From Pseudomonadales bacterium (GTDB lineage Bacteria; Pseudomonadota; Gammaproteobacteria; Pseudomonadales; Azotimanducaceae): 64,000 nucleotides of DNA. Numbering within the stretch: the stretch's first letter is position 1; every line of letters begins with the position of its first letter. The stretch is taken from NCBI GenBank assembly GCA_022825925.1, contig JAJDVW010000073.1:1-64000 (forward strand), written 5' to 3'. Shown here piece after piece: positions 1 through 8,873 of this stretch. Both the position numbers and the translations under genes were made by a program. Below the pieces are notes generated by a model, which searched no databases, was not told where the DNA came from, and worked only from the letters and a program-made list of their open reading frames with translations.

Positions 1-135
1 TACCTCCAGTCCATGGCCCTGCAGGGCTACAACCCCATCGCCGCCATACAGATCGCCCTCAACGGCAACGCCGCCGACATGGTCGAGCAGCCGCCCCACG
101 ACGCCACGCCCGATCAGGCGCAGGGGGGCGAGTAG
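1..135 (+). CDS. 3' end of an unidentified protein (partial)
   Basis: An open frame runs in from the left edge and ends at TAG (133-135). The visible 44 residues include QGYNPIAAIQIALNGNAADM and an acidic Asp/Gln/Gly-rich tail. No family could be recognised from this tail. It lies in the same direction as the export locus, separated by a short AT-rich spacer, so it could be the last gene of an upstream unit or a gene of the same cluster. Confidence 0.5.
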   Translation, partial: YLQSMALQGYNPIAAIQIALNGNAADMVEQPPHDATPDQAQGGE

Positions 136-193
136 TTACAATGTAAATTAAAATCAATGGTCTAAAAGGGCTTGACAAAGCCCCCCCTATCAT
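136..193 (+). promoter_or_regulatory. AT-rich spacer with palindrome and hairpin upstream of the peptide precursor
   Basis: This is the most AT-rich stretch of the first kilobases. It contains the palindrome TTACAATGTAA (136-146) and a perfect 6-bp stem, GGGCTT-GACA-AAGCCC (168-183). A TTGACA (172-177) and a TATCAT (188-193) are present but only 10 bp apart, so they cannot act together as a standard sigma-70 promoter. The stretch probably holds the promoter or operator for the precursor gene, or a terminator of the preceding gene. The exact role is inferred. Confidence 0.3.
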
Positions 194-278
194 CCTTTTC
201 GCCTCGGAGCAACACCAGTTGCCCCGAGTGAACGGCGCCCCACTCGGTGCCTGCCAGAAACGTAGAGGAGAAAACCAC

Positions 279-527
279 ATGAGGATGCTAACGGACGCTG
301 AAGCCGGCTTCGTTGCGGGGGGCCACGACACCGCGGCCGCAACCCGGACGGCCACCGAGTTCTGCGCGAGGAATCCAGGGAGCACCATGGAGTACGAGCA
401 CGGTGGACGGGAGGTGCGCGCTACCGTCGCCGGATCGGGGATCACGGTCGGCGGTGGGACCACCAAGGTCGTCGTGAAGTGCGGTGGCCGCACGGAGAAA
501 ACCGACGACGACAAGAAGGAGAGCTAG
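279..527 (+). CDS. Microcin-like precursor peptide with double-glycine leader
   Basis: An 82-residue product. The first 15 residues, MRMLTDAEAGFVAGG, match the layout of class II microcin leaders such as colicin V (MRTLTLNELDSVSGG): short, hydrophobic spaced residues, and Gly-Gly at the cleavage point for a C39 peptidase. The predicted 67-residue core has two cysteines (C29, C68), compatible with one disulfide, a Gly/Thr/Val-rich middle and a highly charged tail. I chose this ATG because GAGGAG lies 8 nt upstream and because it places the leader at the N-terminus; the frame is also open further upstream. The HlyD-like and C39-ABC genes downstream are the export partners expected for such a peptide. 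Whether the core is a toxin, a signal or something else cannot be told; no immunity gene is obvious. Confidence 0.72.
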   Translation: MRMLTDAEAGFVAGGHDTAAATRTATEFCARNPGSTMEYEHGGREVRATVAGSGITVGGGTTKVVVKCGGRTEKTDDDKKES

Positions 528-530
528 GCC

Positions 531-1763
531 TTGGCCGTGTGGCGCAAGCAAGGAGTATGGTTCGCGTCACTCGTCCTCGTGTTCGGCGTCGTTTCCGGCG
601 CCGGGCACGAGGGTGGCCACGGAGAGCAGCACCTCGAACGAGTCATCGCGAGCTATCGCGGCGGGGACTTCGAGGGCGCATGGCAGGCCTACCGGGCTTT
701 CTTTCAACACCCGCACAAGAACCTGGTGGCGCCAGACGTCTTCGTGGAGTGTTTCGGCTACGTCCAGTGTCCTGGGATTGGCGCACTGGGCTCCGTGCTC
801 GGCCGCACGGCGGACCAGGCCGGACCGTTCGCGTCCTTCTGTCCCCAGTGGCCACCAGCGGACGATCCGGAGGAAGCGGCGGAGTCGCGCGAAGCCTCCC
901 GGACGCTGATCGAGGCCATCCTCGGCTCCTGCGAGCAGTACGCCCGGAAGACCGCGTCGTTGCTTCCCGCCAGCGCCCGCGAATCGCCCCCGAGACCCCA
1001 AGTGGTCCCGTTCCGCCTCCCCCCTCGAGATCCCAACGATCCCCGCCCCCATGTCGGCATCGAAGTGCTTGACCAGCCGGCACTCGCGCTGGTGGATACA
1101 GGGGCCACGATCTCAGGGGTGAACCGGCTGCTGGGTGCGGTGGCGTCAAACCGGCTCCGTGTCGATTGGCTCAGGGCAAGGTACGAGATGGATTTCGCGA
1201 GATTGGACACGCTTACCATTCAGGACGCCGTTTACTTGGACGTTCCCGCCATCTTGGTCGACCTGACTTGGACAGACGACGGTGAACCCGTGCCGCGCCA
1301 GTTCGGAAGCACTGTAGGAATGGACATCCTGCTTCGTCACGAAGCCGTGTGTTTCGACCTGCGCGCCCGGCAACTTCATTTGGGCAGCCTCGGCCCTTGT
1401 GCAGCCGGCGAGGCAAATCACGAAGCATGGCTGCACGGTAGCCACAGCCTCTACGTGTCGGTCCCGACAGCCGGGGGCCATGCCATGCCCGCCAAGTTCG
1501 ACACCGGTTCCAGGACCACGTTCTGCTCCGAAGCGTTCCTCGAGGCCCACGGAGGCCGCAACACTTTCTCCCTGGGCGAGCACGCCGCCATGTCGGCAGT
1601 TTGCGTTAGCGACCCTGACGTCGCGTTCGCGGGTGTAGGGAGCGGCCAAAAGCAGGTGCTGCTCGGCATGGACATGCTCCAGAGGTTGGATGCCTTCGGA
1701 TGGAGACTGAACCCACTGGACGTGCGTCTCGTGTTCGCCCCCGACAAGAGACCATCACCGTGA
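531..1763 (+). CDS. Secreted retropepsin-like protein with two aspartic-protease DTG motifs
   Basis: A 410-residue protein starting at TTG, with AAGGAG 9 nt upstream and only 3 nt after the peptide gene, so the two are very likely co-transcribed. Residues 1-25 form a signal peptide (hydrophobic WFASLVLVFGVVSGAG). Two aspartic-protease half-sites follow: VDTGATIS (Asp at residue 189) with GMDIL about 75 residues later, and FDTGSRTTF (Asp at 324) with GMDML near residue 379. This is the Asp-Thr-Gly plus hydrophobic-Gly pattern of retropepsin/pepsin-like folds, here as a tandem pair in one chain. Residues 30-160 are cysteine-containing and unassigned. A role in trimming the exported peptide or degrading it (self-protection) is inferred from position only. 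Confidence 0.7.
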   Translation: MAVWRKQGVWFASLVLVFGVVSGAGHEGGHGEQHLERVIASYRGGDFEGAWQAYRAFFQHPHKNLVAPDVFVECFGYVQCPGIGALGSVLGRTADQAGPFASFCPQWPPADDPEEAAESREASRTLIEAILGSCEQYARKTASLLPASARESPPRPQVVPFRLPPRDPNDPRPHVGIEVLDQPALALVDTGATISGVNRLLGAVASNRLRVDWLRARYEMDFARLDTLTIQDAVYLDVPAILVDLTWTDDGEPVPRQFGSTVGMDILLRHEAVCFDLRARQLHLGSLGPCAAGEANHEAWLHGSHSLYVSVPTAGGHAMPAKFDTGSRTTFCSEAFLEAHGGRNTFSLGEHAAMSAVCVSDPDVAFAGVGSGQKQVLLGMDMLQRLDAFGWRLNPLDVRLVFAPDKRPSP

Positions 1764-1989
1764 CGGAGGAAAATTGCACGTCATGAGACCGCTGACTGAA
1801 CGGGAGACGCGCCACGTCGACGTTGGCCGACCCCCTCTCGCAAGAGACCAGAGTCCTTCCCGAGACGAGCACAGCACCTCGATCTGGACTCTGCGGAGGC
1901 GCCCGGCCCTGTTCTCGCAAACCGATCGCAACGACGAATCGCGACAGAAGTAACTTCGCCCGACTCGGAACGGAATACCTCGGGCACTG

Positions 1990-3219
1990 ATGGCGGCAGA
2001 CCTGTTCCGGCCGGAGGCCTTGCAGCGTTTGCGCGCGGAGCCCTGGCAGCCCCCACTGTTGGCGAAACGCGTCTCGGGGTTGACGCTCGGCGCGTGCGCC
2101 CTTGCCGCCGTCACGCTGCTCCTTGTCTTTGCGACTTCCTTCGAGTTCGCGCGGAAGGAACACTCCCGCGGATACCTGGCCCCCGCTTCGGGATGGGCAC
2201 GCGTTACCGCCACCGGAGCCGGCATCGTAACGCGCCGACTCGTGGAGCCCGGGGATCGGGTCCAAGCCGGGGATGCGCTTTTGCAGTTCGGGGCCGGCGA
2301 GGGAATCGCGCCCGAGAGAACCGTCGAGCAAAGCGTCCTGGAGGAGATGGCCGCACAGGAGCGGACCCTTGCGAGCCGGCTCGACGCCCTGGAAGAACAG
2401 TTCGAGGCGGACGCCGCGCTACAGCGGCAGCAGACAGATCTCGATCGACGTACGCTTGCGCGCGTCGAGCGCGAGACCAAGCTGCTACGGTCCCGCCTCG
2501 CCACGGCCCGCAAACGGTTGCACGACGGTCAACGTCTTGCCGGATCAGGACACCTGCCCGCTTCCGAGCTCTTGACGCTCGCGGACGAAGTCTCCAATCG
2601 AGCTCTCGCCCTGTCCGACAAGGAGCAGTATGCGGAAGGCATACGATCGGCCATCGGCACCGCGGCCACGCGTCTGGCGCGCCTGGCCGCGTCCAACGAA
2701 CGCGACCGGACGGAGACGGCCGATCAACTGCACGACCTGCGCATGAACGCGTCACGCATTCGCGGCAGCGGCTTCGGCTTCGTGCTCGCGCCCACGGGCG
2801 GAGTGATCGCCTCCCTGCGCGTCGCCGTCGGCGACCCCCTGCGGCCGGGCGACATCCTGCTCGACATCGTGCCGCCCGACGAACCTCTGCGGGCGCGCCT
2901 GTTCCTGCGCTCGGCCGCGATGGGTGCGCTCGAAGTCGGGCAGGCCGTGCAGGTGTACCTGGACGCATTCCCGCACGAGCGTCATGGCGCTCAAGTCGGA
3001 ACGGTCCTCGCGATATTCGAGACACCGCGCGAAACGGGCACCGACGGCGAGCCCATGTTTCGAGTAGACGTGGGCTTCACTGAAGGGTGGACGCTCGATG
3101 CGGACCGCCAGCGGGCGCTGCGCCCCGGCATGACACTGTCGGCGGATCTCATCGCCGGGCGGGCAACGCTCCTGGACTGGGTGCTCGAGCCGCTACGCCG
3201 CGTGGCTCAACGGGTCTAG
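1990..3219 (+). CDS. HlyD/CvaA-type membrane fusion protein
   Basis: A 409-residue periplasmic adaptor for a type I secretion system. A short cytoplasmic N-terminus is followed by one transmembrane helix (about residues 30-50, LGACALAAVTLLLVFATSF), a lipoyl-like half-motif (GIVTRRLVEPGDRVQAGDAL), a long coiled coil (about residues 115-250) and a second lipoyl/beta-barrel part ending in LRPGMTLSADLIAG. This order is typical of CvaA/HlyD proteins that bridge a peptidase ABC transporter and TolC. The 226 bp upstream hold no recognisable gene. The C39 transporter gene starts 34 bp downstream. Confidence 0.88.
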   Translation: MAADLFRPEALQRLRAEPWQPPLLAKRVSGLTLGACALAAVTLLLVFATSFEFARKEHSRGYLAPASGWARVTATGAGIVTRRLVEPGDRVQAGDALLQFGAGEGIAPERTVEQSVLEEMAAQERTLASRLDALEEQFEADAALQRQQTDLDRRTLARVERETKLLRSRLATARKRLHDGQRLAGSGHLPASELLTLADEVSNRALALSDKEQYAEGIRSAIGTAATRLARLAASNERDRTETADQLHDLRMNASRIRGSGFGFVLAPTGGVIASLRVAVGDPLRPGDILLDIVPPDEPLRARLFLRSAAMGALEVGQAVQVYLDAFPHERHGAQVGTVLAIFETPRETGTDGEPMFRVDVGFTEGWTLDADRQRALRPGMTLSADLIAGRATLLDWVLEPLRRVAQRV

Positions 3220-3253
3220 CCGGGGCCGTCGCAGGGGCCACTCCACCGGGTCC

Positions 3254-4660
3254 GTGAAGCGCGTCCAGCCCATCCTGCAGGCCGACCGTTCGGAGTGCGG
3301 GCTCGCCTGCATCGCGATGGTCGCCGCGCATCACGGGCACCGGGCTTCCCTGCACGAGCACCGCTCGAAGCTCCGCATCTCGCAAAGAGGCACGAGCCTG
3401 CGGCGATTGAGCGGCTTCGCCGAGCGCCTGGGGTTCCGCTGCCGTGCGGTCCGCCTGGAGCTGGACGAACTCCCGCAACTGCACACCCCCGCAATACTGC
3501 ACTGGACGCTGGATCACTTCGTCGTGCTGGAGTCGACCGGCCGCCGTGCCATCCGTGTCGTCGATCCGGCCGTCGGCGCACGCCGCATCACATGGGAAGA
3601 AGCCGACGCGGCCTTTACCGGCGTCGCTCTCGAACTGGAACCGACCACGGAGTTCAAGCCCCGCGAGCAGTCGCAGGAGATTCCGCTCACCGCCTTCATG
3701 GCGTCCTTCCGGGGGTTGGCCGCAACCATCAGCGGCGTGTTCGCGCTGACGGTGGCGTTGCAGATCTTCGCCTTGGTCATGCCTCTCAACACCCAGTTCA
3801 CCGTGGACCAAGCCATCCGCGCCAGCGACCCGCATCTGGCGGTCGTCCTGGCGGTCGGCTTTGGGCTATTGGGACTGACGTCCGCGACGACCAGCTACCT
3901 CCGGGCGCTCCTGATCCAGTACGTGGGCAGCAGCTCCGCGTTCCGCATGGTCGCGGGTCTCCTCCACCACATGATCCGTCTGCCCGATGCGTGGTTCGAG
4001 GCGCGTCACACCGGGGACGTCATGTCGCGGTTCGAGTCGACGGAACCAATCCGTTACTTCCTTGCCACGGGCGCCTTTACCTTGTTGGTGGACACCGCGA
4101 TGGCCCTGGGCGCGCTGGGCGTCCTGTTGGTCTACTCCTGGCGTCTCGCTCTCGCGGCGTGCGCTTTCGTCGCCCTGTTCGCCGCGCTGCGCCTCGGCAC
4201 CTATCGACCGCTGCGCAACGACTCGCGCAGGATCGCGACCGATCACCTTCGACGACAACTCGGCGTCGTCATGCAGGACGACGACCTCTTCTCCGGCTCG
4301 ATCGCAGAAAACGTGGCGGTGGGCGACGCAGTCGACCTTGTTCGCATCGAAGCGGCATGCCGGCACGCCTGCATACATGAGGACGTGATGGCCATGCCCA
4401 TGCAGTACCTCACGTTGGTGGGGCACATGGGCTCGACCCTCTCTGGCGGTCAGCGGCAACGCCTGATGATTGCGCGCGCGGTGTACCGGACGCCCCGGAT
4501 CATAGTGTTCGACGAGGCGACAGCGCACCTCAACGACGCGCTTCAACAGCGCGTGCTCGCCAACCTGCGGCGGCTACGCGTGACGATCGTCAGCGTCACA
4601 CACGATCCCCGCGTCCTCGACCAAGCGGATCGGGTGGTGCGCCTCCAAGCCAATCGATAG
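3254..4660 (+). CDS. C39-peptidase ABC exporter with an internal deletion (no Walker A)
   Basis: A CvaB-like peptidase-containing ATP-binding transporter, but only 468 residues instead of about 700. The C39 domain is complete: catalytic Cys15 (SECGLAC), His88 (WTLDHFVVLE) and Asp104 (VVDPAVG). Membrane helices begin near residue 150. After about residue 325 (RLGTYRPLRNDSRRIATDHL) the sequence jumps straight to RRQLGVVMQDDDLFSGSI, which in intact relatives belongs to the Q-loop region of the nucleotide-binding domain. The last membrane helices and the Walker A loop are therefore missing, in frame. Still present are LSGGQRQRL, Walker B/D-loop IIVFDEATAHLN and the switch His (VTHD). GTG start. 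As read it cannot bind ATP normally; it could be a real deletion, an assembly collapse, or a peptidase-only remnant. Confidence 0.8.
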   Translation: MKRVQPILQADRSECGLACIAMVAAHHGHRASLHEHRSKLRISQRGTSLRRLSGFAERLGFRCRAVRLELDELPQLHTPAILHWTLDHFVVLESTGRRAIRVVDPAVGARRITWEEADAAFTGVALELEPTTEFKPREQSQEIPLTAFMASFRGLAATISGVFALTVALQIFALVMPLNTQFTVDQAIRASDPHLAVVLAVGFGLLGLTSATTSYLRALLIQYVGSSSAFRMVAGLLHHMIRLPDAWFEARHTGDVMSRFESTEPIRYFLATGAFTLLVDTAMALGALGVLLVYSWRLALAACAFVALFAALRLGTYRPLRNDSRRIATDHLRRQLGVVMQDDDLFSGSIAENVAVGDAVDLVRIEAACRHACIHEDVMAMPMQYLTLVGHMGSTLSGGQRQRLMIARAVYRTPRIIVFDEATAHLNDALQQRVLANLRRLRVTIVSVTHDPRVLDQADRVVRLQANR

Positions 4661-4769
4661 ACCGGGAGTCCTACCGCCGGAAGTCCGCGAACGGCGTTAT
4701 AGTCTCCGTCCCGCGCGACGCCCCGCGGCCGCTCGCCCGAGGTCGCCGCGCCGACACGGAGGAACGTTC

Positions 4770-5171
4770 ATGGGGACGACAGCCGACTGGCGCTCCAACA
4801 TCGACGCCGCCGCCGACGCCGACTGGACCGAGGGCCTGCGCAGCATCTTCGAGTACCGCGACCTCGGCGTGGAGGGGGCCACGAACGGCGACTACGTCGC
4901 CCACCTCATCCGCGCGAACGGCCGCGACGAGTCCGACGCCGTGCAGCAGTGGCACATCCACGAGTGCACCTTCCAGATGGTGTACGTGCTCAATGGCTGG
5001 GCGACGTTCGAGTACGCCGACGTGGGGGAGCGGACCATCGGGAAGGGCGACTGCATCAACCAGCGCCCCGGCATTCCGCACCGGGAGATCGCCGTGTCCG
5101 ACGATTTCGAGGTGCTCGAAGTGGTGGCGCCGGCGGACTTCAGGACGGTCGTCGTCGACCCTCCCGGCTGA
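4770..5171 (+). CDS. Cupin-domain protein
   Basis: A 133-residue single-domain cupin. Metal-site motif 1 is WHIHE followed by FQMVYVLNGWATFEY; motif 2 is the GDCINQRPGIPHREI segment with its His. GGAGGAAC precedes the ATG. Such small cupins are metal-binding beta-barrels used as isomerases, dioxygenases or sensors; the substrate cannot be told. The dioxygenase gene 82 bp downstream lies on the same strand and may be co-transcribed. Confidence 0.75.
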   Translation: MGTTADWRSNIDAAADADWTEGLRSIFEYRDLGVEGATNGDYVAHLIRANGRDESDAVQQWHIHECTFQMVYVLNGWATFEYADVGERTIGKGDCINQRPGIPHREIAVSDDFEVLEVVAPADFRTVVVDPPG

Positions 5172-5253
5172 CGGGGCCGCAATCGCGGCTTGCGGACAGC
5201 GATAGCCGCGTATAGCGTATGGGGTTTGGAGCGCAGAACGAGGGAGTTTCGGC

Positions 5254-6393
5254 ATGACGGCAGCGGCCATCGACGCAGCGTCCGACCAATCCTGGGAGGA
5301 ATACCGCGAGGACGGCATCCGCCGCGCGCTCGCCCTCGGCAACCGGGGGCCGATGCGGTTCGACGCGCGGGGAGTGCTCGCGCAGGAACAGCTCGACGCG
5401 TACCGCCGGTGCGGTTTCTACGTGTTCACGGGCGTCCTGTCCGCGGCGGAGTGCGCCGATCTCGAGGCGGATTTCGCCCAGGTCCTGGAAAACGCGCCAG
5501 TGACCGAGAGCGGCGAACTGGACCGGCACGGCAGAGCCGTGCGCTTCCCGGGCTACTACACGCTCGGCAACATCCGCGACAGTCGCATCAATCAGCCGGA
5601 GGACGCCGGGGAGAAGGAGCAGGCGGCCCCGGTCCACCTCGTCTCCCACCCGCTCATGATGATGGACTCGGCGCTACGTGCGTACGCGCATCCGGACATC
5701 CTCCGCATGGTCGCGAGCGTCAACGGCGACGACTTCGTGCCGTTCCACGAGAGCATCTTCAACAAGGACCCGGGCGAAGGCGCGCCGACCCCCTGGCACC
5801 AGGACGGCCGCACGCACTGGACCGAGGACGGCGAGGCGCTGGAACAGCCGGACGGCTCCGGCAAGACCCACGGCTTCAACCTGTCCGTGGCGTGGTCGAA
5901 GTGCACGCCGGAGAACGGCCTCTGGGTGGTGCCCGGCAGCCACCGCCGCTGGCGGCTTGCGAACGGCGGCAGCTTCCCCCCGATCACCGACCGCCTCGCC
6001 GACGCGATCCCCATGATGCTCGAGCCCGGTGACGTCGGCATGGTCAACCGCAGCTCGCTGCACGGCTCGTTCCCCAACAGGACGTCCATCCGGCGCAACA
6101 CGATGGTGATGGGCTTCCACAAGCGCGACTCCGCGATCGGCGCGGAGACGACGAACGTGCACGCGTTCAAGAAGCCCGGCGAGACGAAATCGATCAAGTA
6201 CTCCGAGGACTACGTCCTGCGGCGCGCCCGCATGATTCCGCTCGCCATCGACGCGCGGCGCCAGCGCTATCCAGGCGAGGCGCCCTACGAGTACCGCGGC
6301 CAGTACCTGGGCGACAGCCACTGGAACGAGCGGGCGCGCGCGGAAATCGCCGTCGAAGGCGACGAGTACTGGCAGCGGGACATCACGCTGTAA
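5254..6393 (+). CDS. Phytanoyl-CoA dioxygenase (PhyH) family protein
   Basis: A 379-residue Fe(II)/2-oxoglutarate-dependent oxygenase. The facial triad is visible: H182 and D184 in PWHQDGRTHW and distal His270 in NRSSLHGSFPN, followed by TSIRRN, which supplies the 2-oxoglutarate-binding Arg. Upstream, AYRRCGFYVFTGVLSAAEC is the usual N-terminal PhyH segment. Family members hydroxylate acyl-CoAs or diverse small molecules such as ectoine and halogenated compounds; the substrate is unknown here. The cupin gene directly upstream may serve the same pathway. Confidence 0.88.
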   Translation: MTAAAIDAASDQSWEEYREDGIRRALALGNRGPMRFDARGVLAQEQLDAYRRCGFYVFTGVLSAAECADLEADFAQVLENAPVTESGELDRHGRAVRFPGYYTLGNIRDSRINQPEDAGEKEQAAPVHLVSHPLMMMDSALRAYAHPDILRMVASVNGDDFVPFHESIFNKDPGEGAPTPWHQDGRTHWTEDGEALEQPDGSGKTHGFNLSVAWSKCTPENGLWVVPGSHRRWRLANGGSFPPITDRLADAIPMMLEPGDVGMVNRSSLHGSFPNRTSIRRNTMVMGFHKRDSAIGAETTNVHAFKKPGETKSIKYSEDYVLRRARMIPLAIDARRQRYPGEAPYEYRGQYLGDSHWNERARAEIAVEGDEYWQRDITL

Positions 6394-6522
6394 CGCTTCG
6401 GAGGGTGGCGGCGGCGGCGGCGGCGCCCGTGCCGCCGCCCGCCGCCCTGTGCGACATCGCCCTATCAACGACGGGCGAACGTCCGCTTCCGCCCCGTCCC
6501 GCGATCTATATGATCGACCGTC

Positions 6523-8655
6523 ATGCCCGCCTATCGAAAACGCCCGCGGCGGCGCGACGCGCCGGTCCACCAAGGCGCGGACCCGGCCTCCGGAGCCGGG
6601 CCGAAGTCCGCGCCACGCCACGTCACCGCCGGCGCCAGGAAACCGCCGGCGCGCGCCGACAGGACTCCCGCGCAGGATGAACTCTCGATCACGCTGGCCG
6701 AGTTCGTCGCGCGGTACCCGGTCTCCACGCTGGTTGACCAGATCATCCGCCGGGCGGCGGCAGAGCGCGTGCCGGCCGTCCTGACCCCGATCGGCCGGCT
6801 ACCCCGCAACTACATCGGCTGGTGCTTCGCGTTGCGCGAGCAGGTCCCGCGGCTCCCGGTGCGCGCCGTGCAGCAGCTCGTGCTTGCGTTGTCGATCTTC
6901 CTCGCGCGCCACCCCGGGTCCGACGCGAGGGGCGCCGGACTCATCGCGGGAGGACAGCCCGCTCCGATAACGCCGGAAGCGTTCCAGCGGCTGGCCATCG
7001 AGGCGCTCGAGCCCTCCGTGCGCCGCGTGTTCGAGGCGCGCACGGGCATCCAGCCCAGACGCACGCTGCGGCAGCTCGCCAGGGAGTTCGGTACGTACCT
7101 CGAGCGGATCCGGTCCTTCGAGCAGCAGGCGCGCCACAGCCTGCGGGCCATGGGGATCCGCCATGACGCCTGGCGGACGCTGGACATCGTGTTCCCGCGC
7201 CGCTGGCCACACCTGTGCGCCGACGGCGTCCGCTACGTCCCCGGCCCCGCCGCGCGCCTGCCGCTCCCGCCCCCGATGGTCTATCTGTGCGAGGCCGTGG
7301 GGGGCTTCGATGCCTGCCTGTCCCGCTACTGCGAGCGCGTCCACGACGCCTGGCTGCTGAAGACGGACAGCTCCCACACGCTTCGGCAACGGGGGCTCGC
7401 ACTGCAGGCCGCGCTGCTCGAAGACTGGCGCCTGCCGCAGCCCCTCGGCCGGCTCGCGCGCCGGGCCGGCATGCCGCGCCGCGAAGTCGAGGTGCTGCTG
7501 CAGTACGGCGACGGCGTGCGGTGCGAGCACGGCTACGTGGTGGCCGCGTCCCGCCCGTCCATGCAACTCCCTCTGGACGCCGCGCTGCGCAGGGCTCGTA
7601 CGCCCCTCGGGGTATCCGAGGTCCGGGATCGGACTCCGAACCACCGCGCCGGCCGCCGGCGCAACCTGGACCGCGCGCTCCGCGCGGCCCCGCACCTCTT
7701 CCTGCGCATCTGGGACCACCAGTGGTGCTCGCTGACCGAGTTGCCGAACCGCCTGCGCGCGGCCCCCGGCGAGGATCACGGCAGCCTTGAAGCACTCGGC
7801 ACCGACGACGGGACCGTTCGTCAGGCGGTACTCCGGCTCGTGCGGGATCGCGGACCGATGACGTGGTCCGAGCTGCGGCGCGCCGCCGGAAGCCACGCCC
7901 GGGGCGCGCTCGCCAGCGCCGTCTCGCGTCTGCCCGATGTCGTCAAGTCCGCGCCCGGCATCTACGGATACCGGGGGCACCTCGCACGGGACGCCCGCCA
8001 CCCGCCACGAACGTTCTTCCGGGAGGACCAGGCGACGGCGTGGGCATTCGGCCGGTACGCGGGGCTGCCGCCCGCGTTCTATCCGCTCTGGACGGCGCGC
8101 AATGAAATGGCCCTCTGCCGTTGGGCCCGCGACGCGGCATCGACCCGCGTGTACGAGTCGCTCGTCGCGCACGCGGAACCCTCCGAGTGGCCCGGTCTGG
8201 ACACGGCGGAGGCCGCGTTCTGGCGCACGGAGCGGGGACGCTGCGGGTTCACGCTACTGACCAGCCGCCCAGCGGGGTTCGACGGCGTCTTTCCGGCATC
8301 CCGCCTGCTGGCGGTGCTCCTCGTGGCCAGGCTGCAGGGACGGGTCTCCTGGATCGAGGCGAACCGGTGCCTGGGCGGCCGGATCAACGCCCGCTCCGGC
8401 ATTTTCATGATGGCCGTGCTCGCCATGATGGGCACCCTGCGACCGGACGCGGACTGGCGCCGCCCCCACCCGATCCGGGCGGACCGGGCACAGGCCGCGC
8501 TCGCCGCATTCGTGGAGGTGCTCGGACGCACCGGCAGGTTGCCGTGGGCGACGGTCGCGTCGTTGATGCGCATCGACGACGAGCCGGAGGCCGAGTGGAT
8601 CCGACCCGACGTCGTCGCCCGGTTTCTCGGCCGCGCGCGGCGCGTGGAAGGCTGA
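6523..8655 (+). CDS. Large DNA-binding-type protein with a sigma region 4-like helix-turn-helix
   Basis: A 710-residue protein with a very basic N-terminus (YRKRPRRR). Residues about 175-215 contain RTLRQLAREFGTYLERIRSF, which closely follows the sigma-70 region 4 helix-turn-helix pattern (T-L-x-x-L-A-x-x-F-G-x-x-x-E-R-I-R). A second winged-helix-like stretch occurs around residues 425-485 (VRDRGPMTWSELRRAAG, then VVKSAPGIYGYRGH), reminiscent of HARE-HTH domains. There is no sigma region 2, so it is not a normal sigma factor. The remaining roughly 450 residues are rich in Arg, Ala and Trp and unassigned. No good ribosome-binding site precedes the ATG. It could be a large transcription regulator; its proximity to the toxin-like module downstream is suggestive only. 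Confidence 0.6.
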   Translation: MPAYRKRPRRRDAPVHQGADPASGAGPKSAPRHVTAGARKPPARADRTPAQDELSITLAEFVARYPVSTLVDQIIRRAAAERVPAVLTPIGRLPRNYIGWCFALREQVPRLPVRAVQQLVLALSIFLARHPGSDARGAGLIAGGQPAPITPEAFQRLAIEALEPSVRRVFEARTGIQPRRTLRQLAREFGTYLERIRSFEQQARHSLRAMGIRHDAWRTLDIVFPRRWPHLCADGVRYVPGPAARLPLPPPMVYLCEAVGGFDACLSRYCERVHDAWLLKTDSSHTLRQRGLALQAALLEDWRLPQPLGRLARRAGMPRREVEVLLQYGDGVRCEHGYVVAASRPSMQLPLDAALRRARTPLGVSEVRDRTPNHRAGRRRNLDRALRAAPHLFLRIWDHQWCSLTELPNRLRAAPGEDHGSLEALGTDDGTVRQAVLRLVRDRGPMTWSELRRAAGSHARGALASAVSRLPDVVKSAPGIYGYRGHLARDARHPPRTFFREDQATAWAFGRYAGLPPAFYPLWTARNEMALCRWARDAASTRVYESLVAHAEPSEWPGLDTAEAAFWRTERGRCGFTLLTSRPAGFDGVFPASRLLAVLLVARLQGRVSWIEANRCLGGRINARSGIFMMAVLAMMGTLRPDADWRRPHPIRADRAQAALAAFVEVLGRTGRLPWATVASLMRIDDEPEAEWIRPDVVARFLGRARRVEG

Positions 8656-8873
8656 AGATCGGAGATCCCCGGTGCCCTCGCCTACCGGGACACCCTGTTC
8701 CTGCATGGTGACGTTATCGTTTCGGGGCGAGCTGGACGATGGTTCGCCTGACGTGCATGCAGAGCGTTGGCGAGGCGCCCGCGAACGCGCGCGTTCGCGA
8801 TGGGACGCATGCCCCCGGACGGTGGGGTTCGGGCCGAACTCTTGCATGCGAATCGTGGTTAGCATAGGTTTCT

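Noticed and set aside
172-193. TTGACA...TATCAT as a promoter for the peptide gene
   Set aside because: The spacing is 10 bp, far from the 16-18 bp needed, and TTGACA lies in a hairpin stem-loop.
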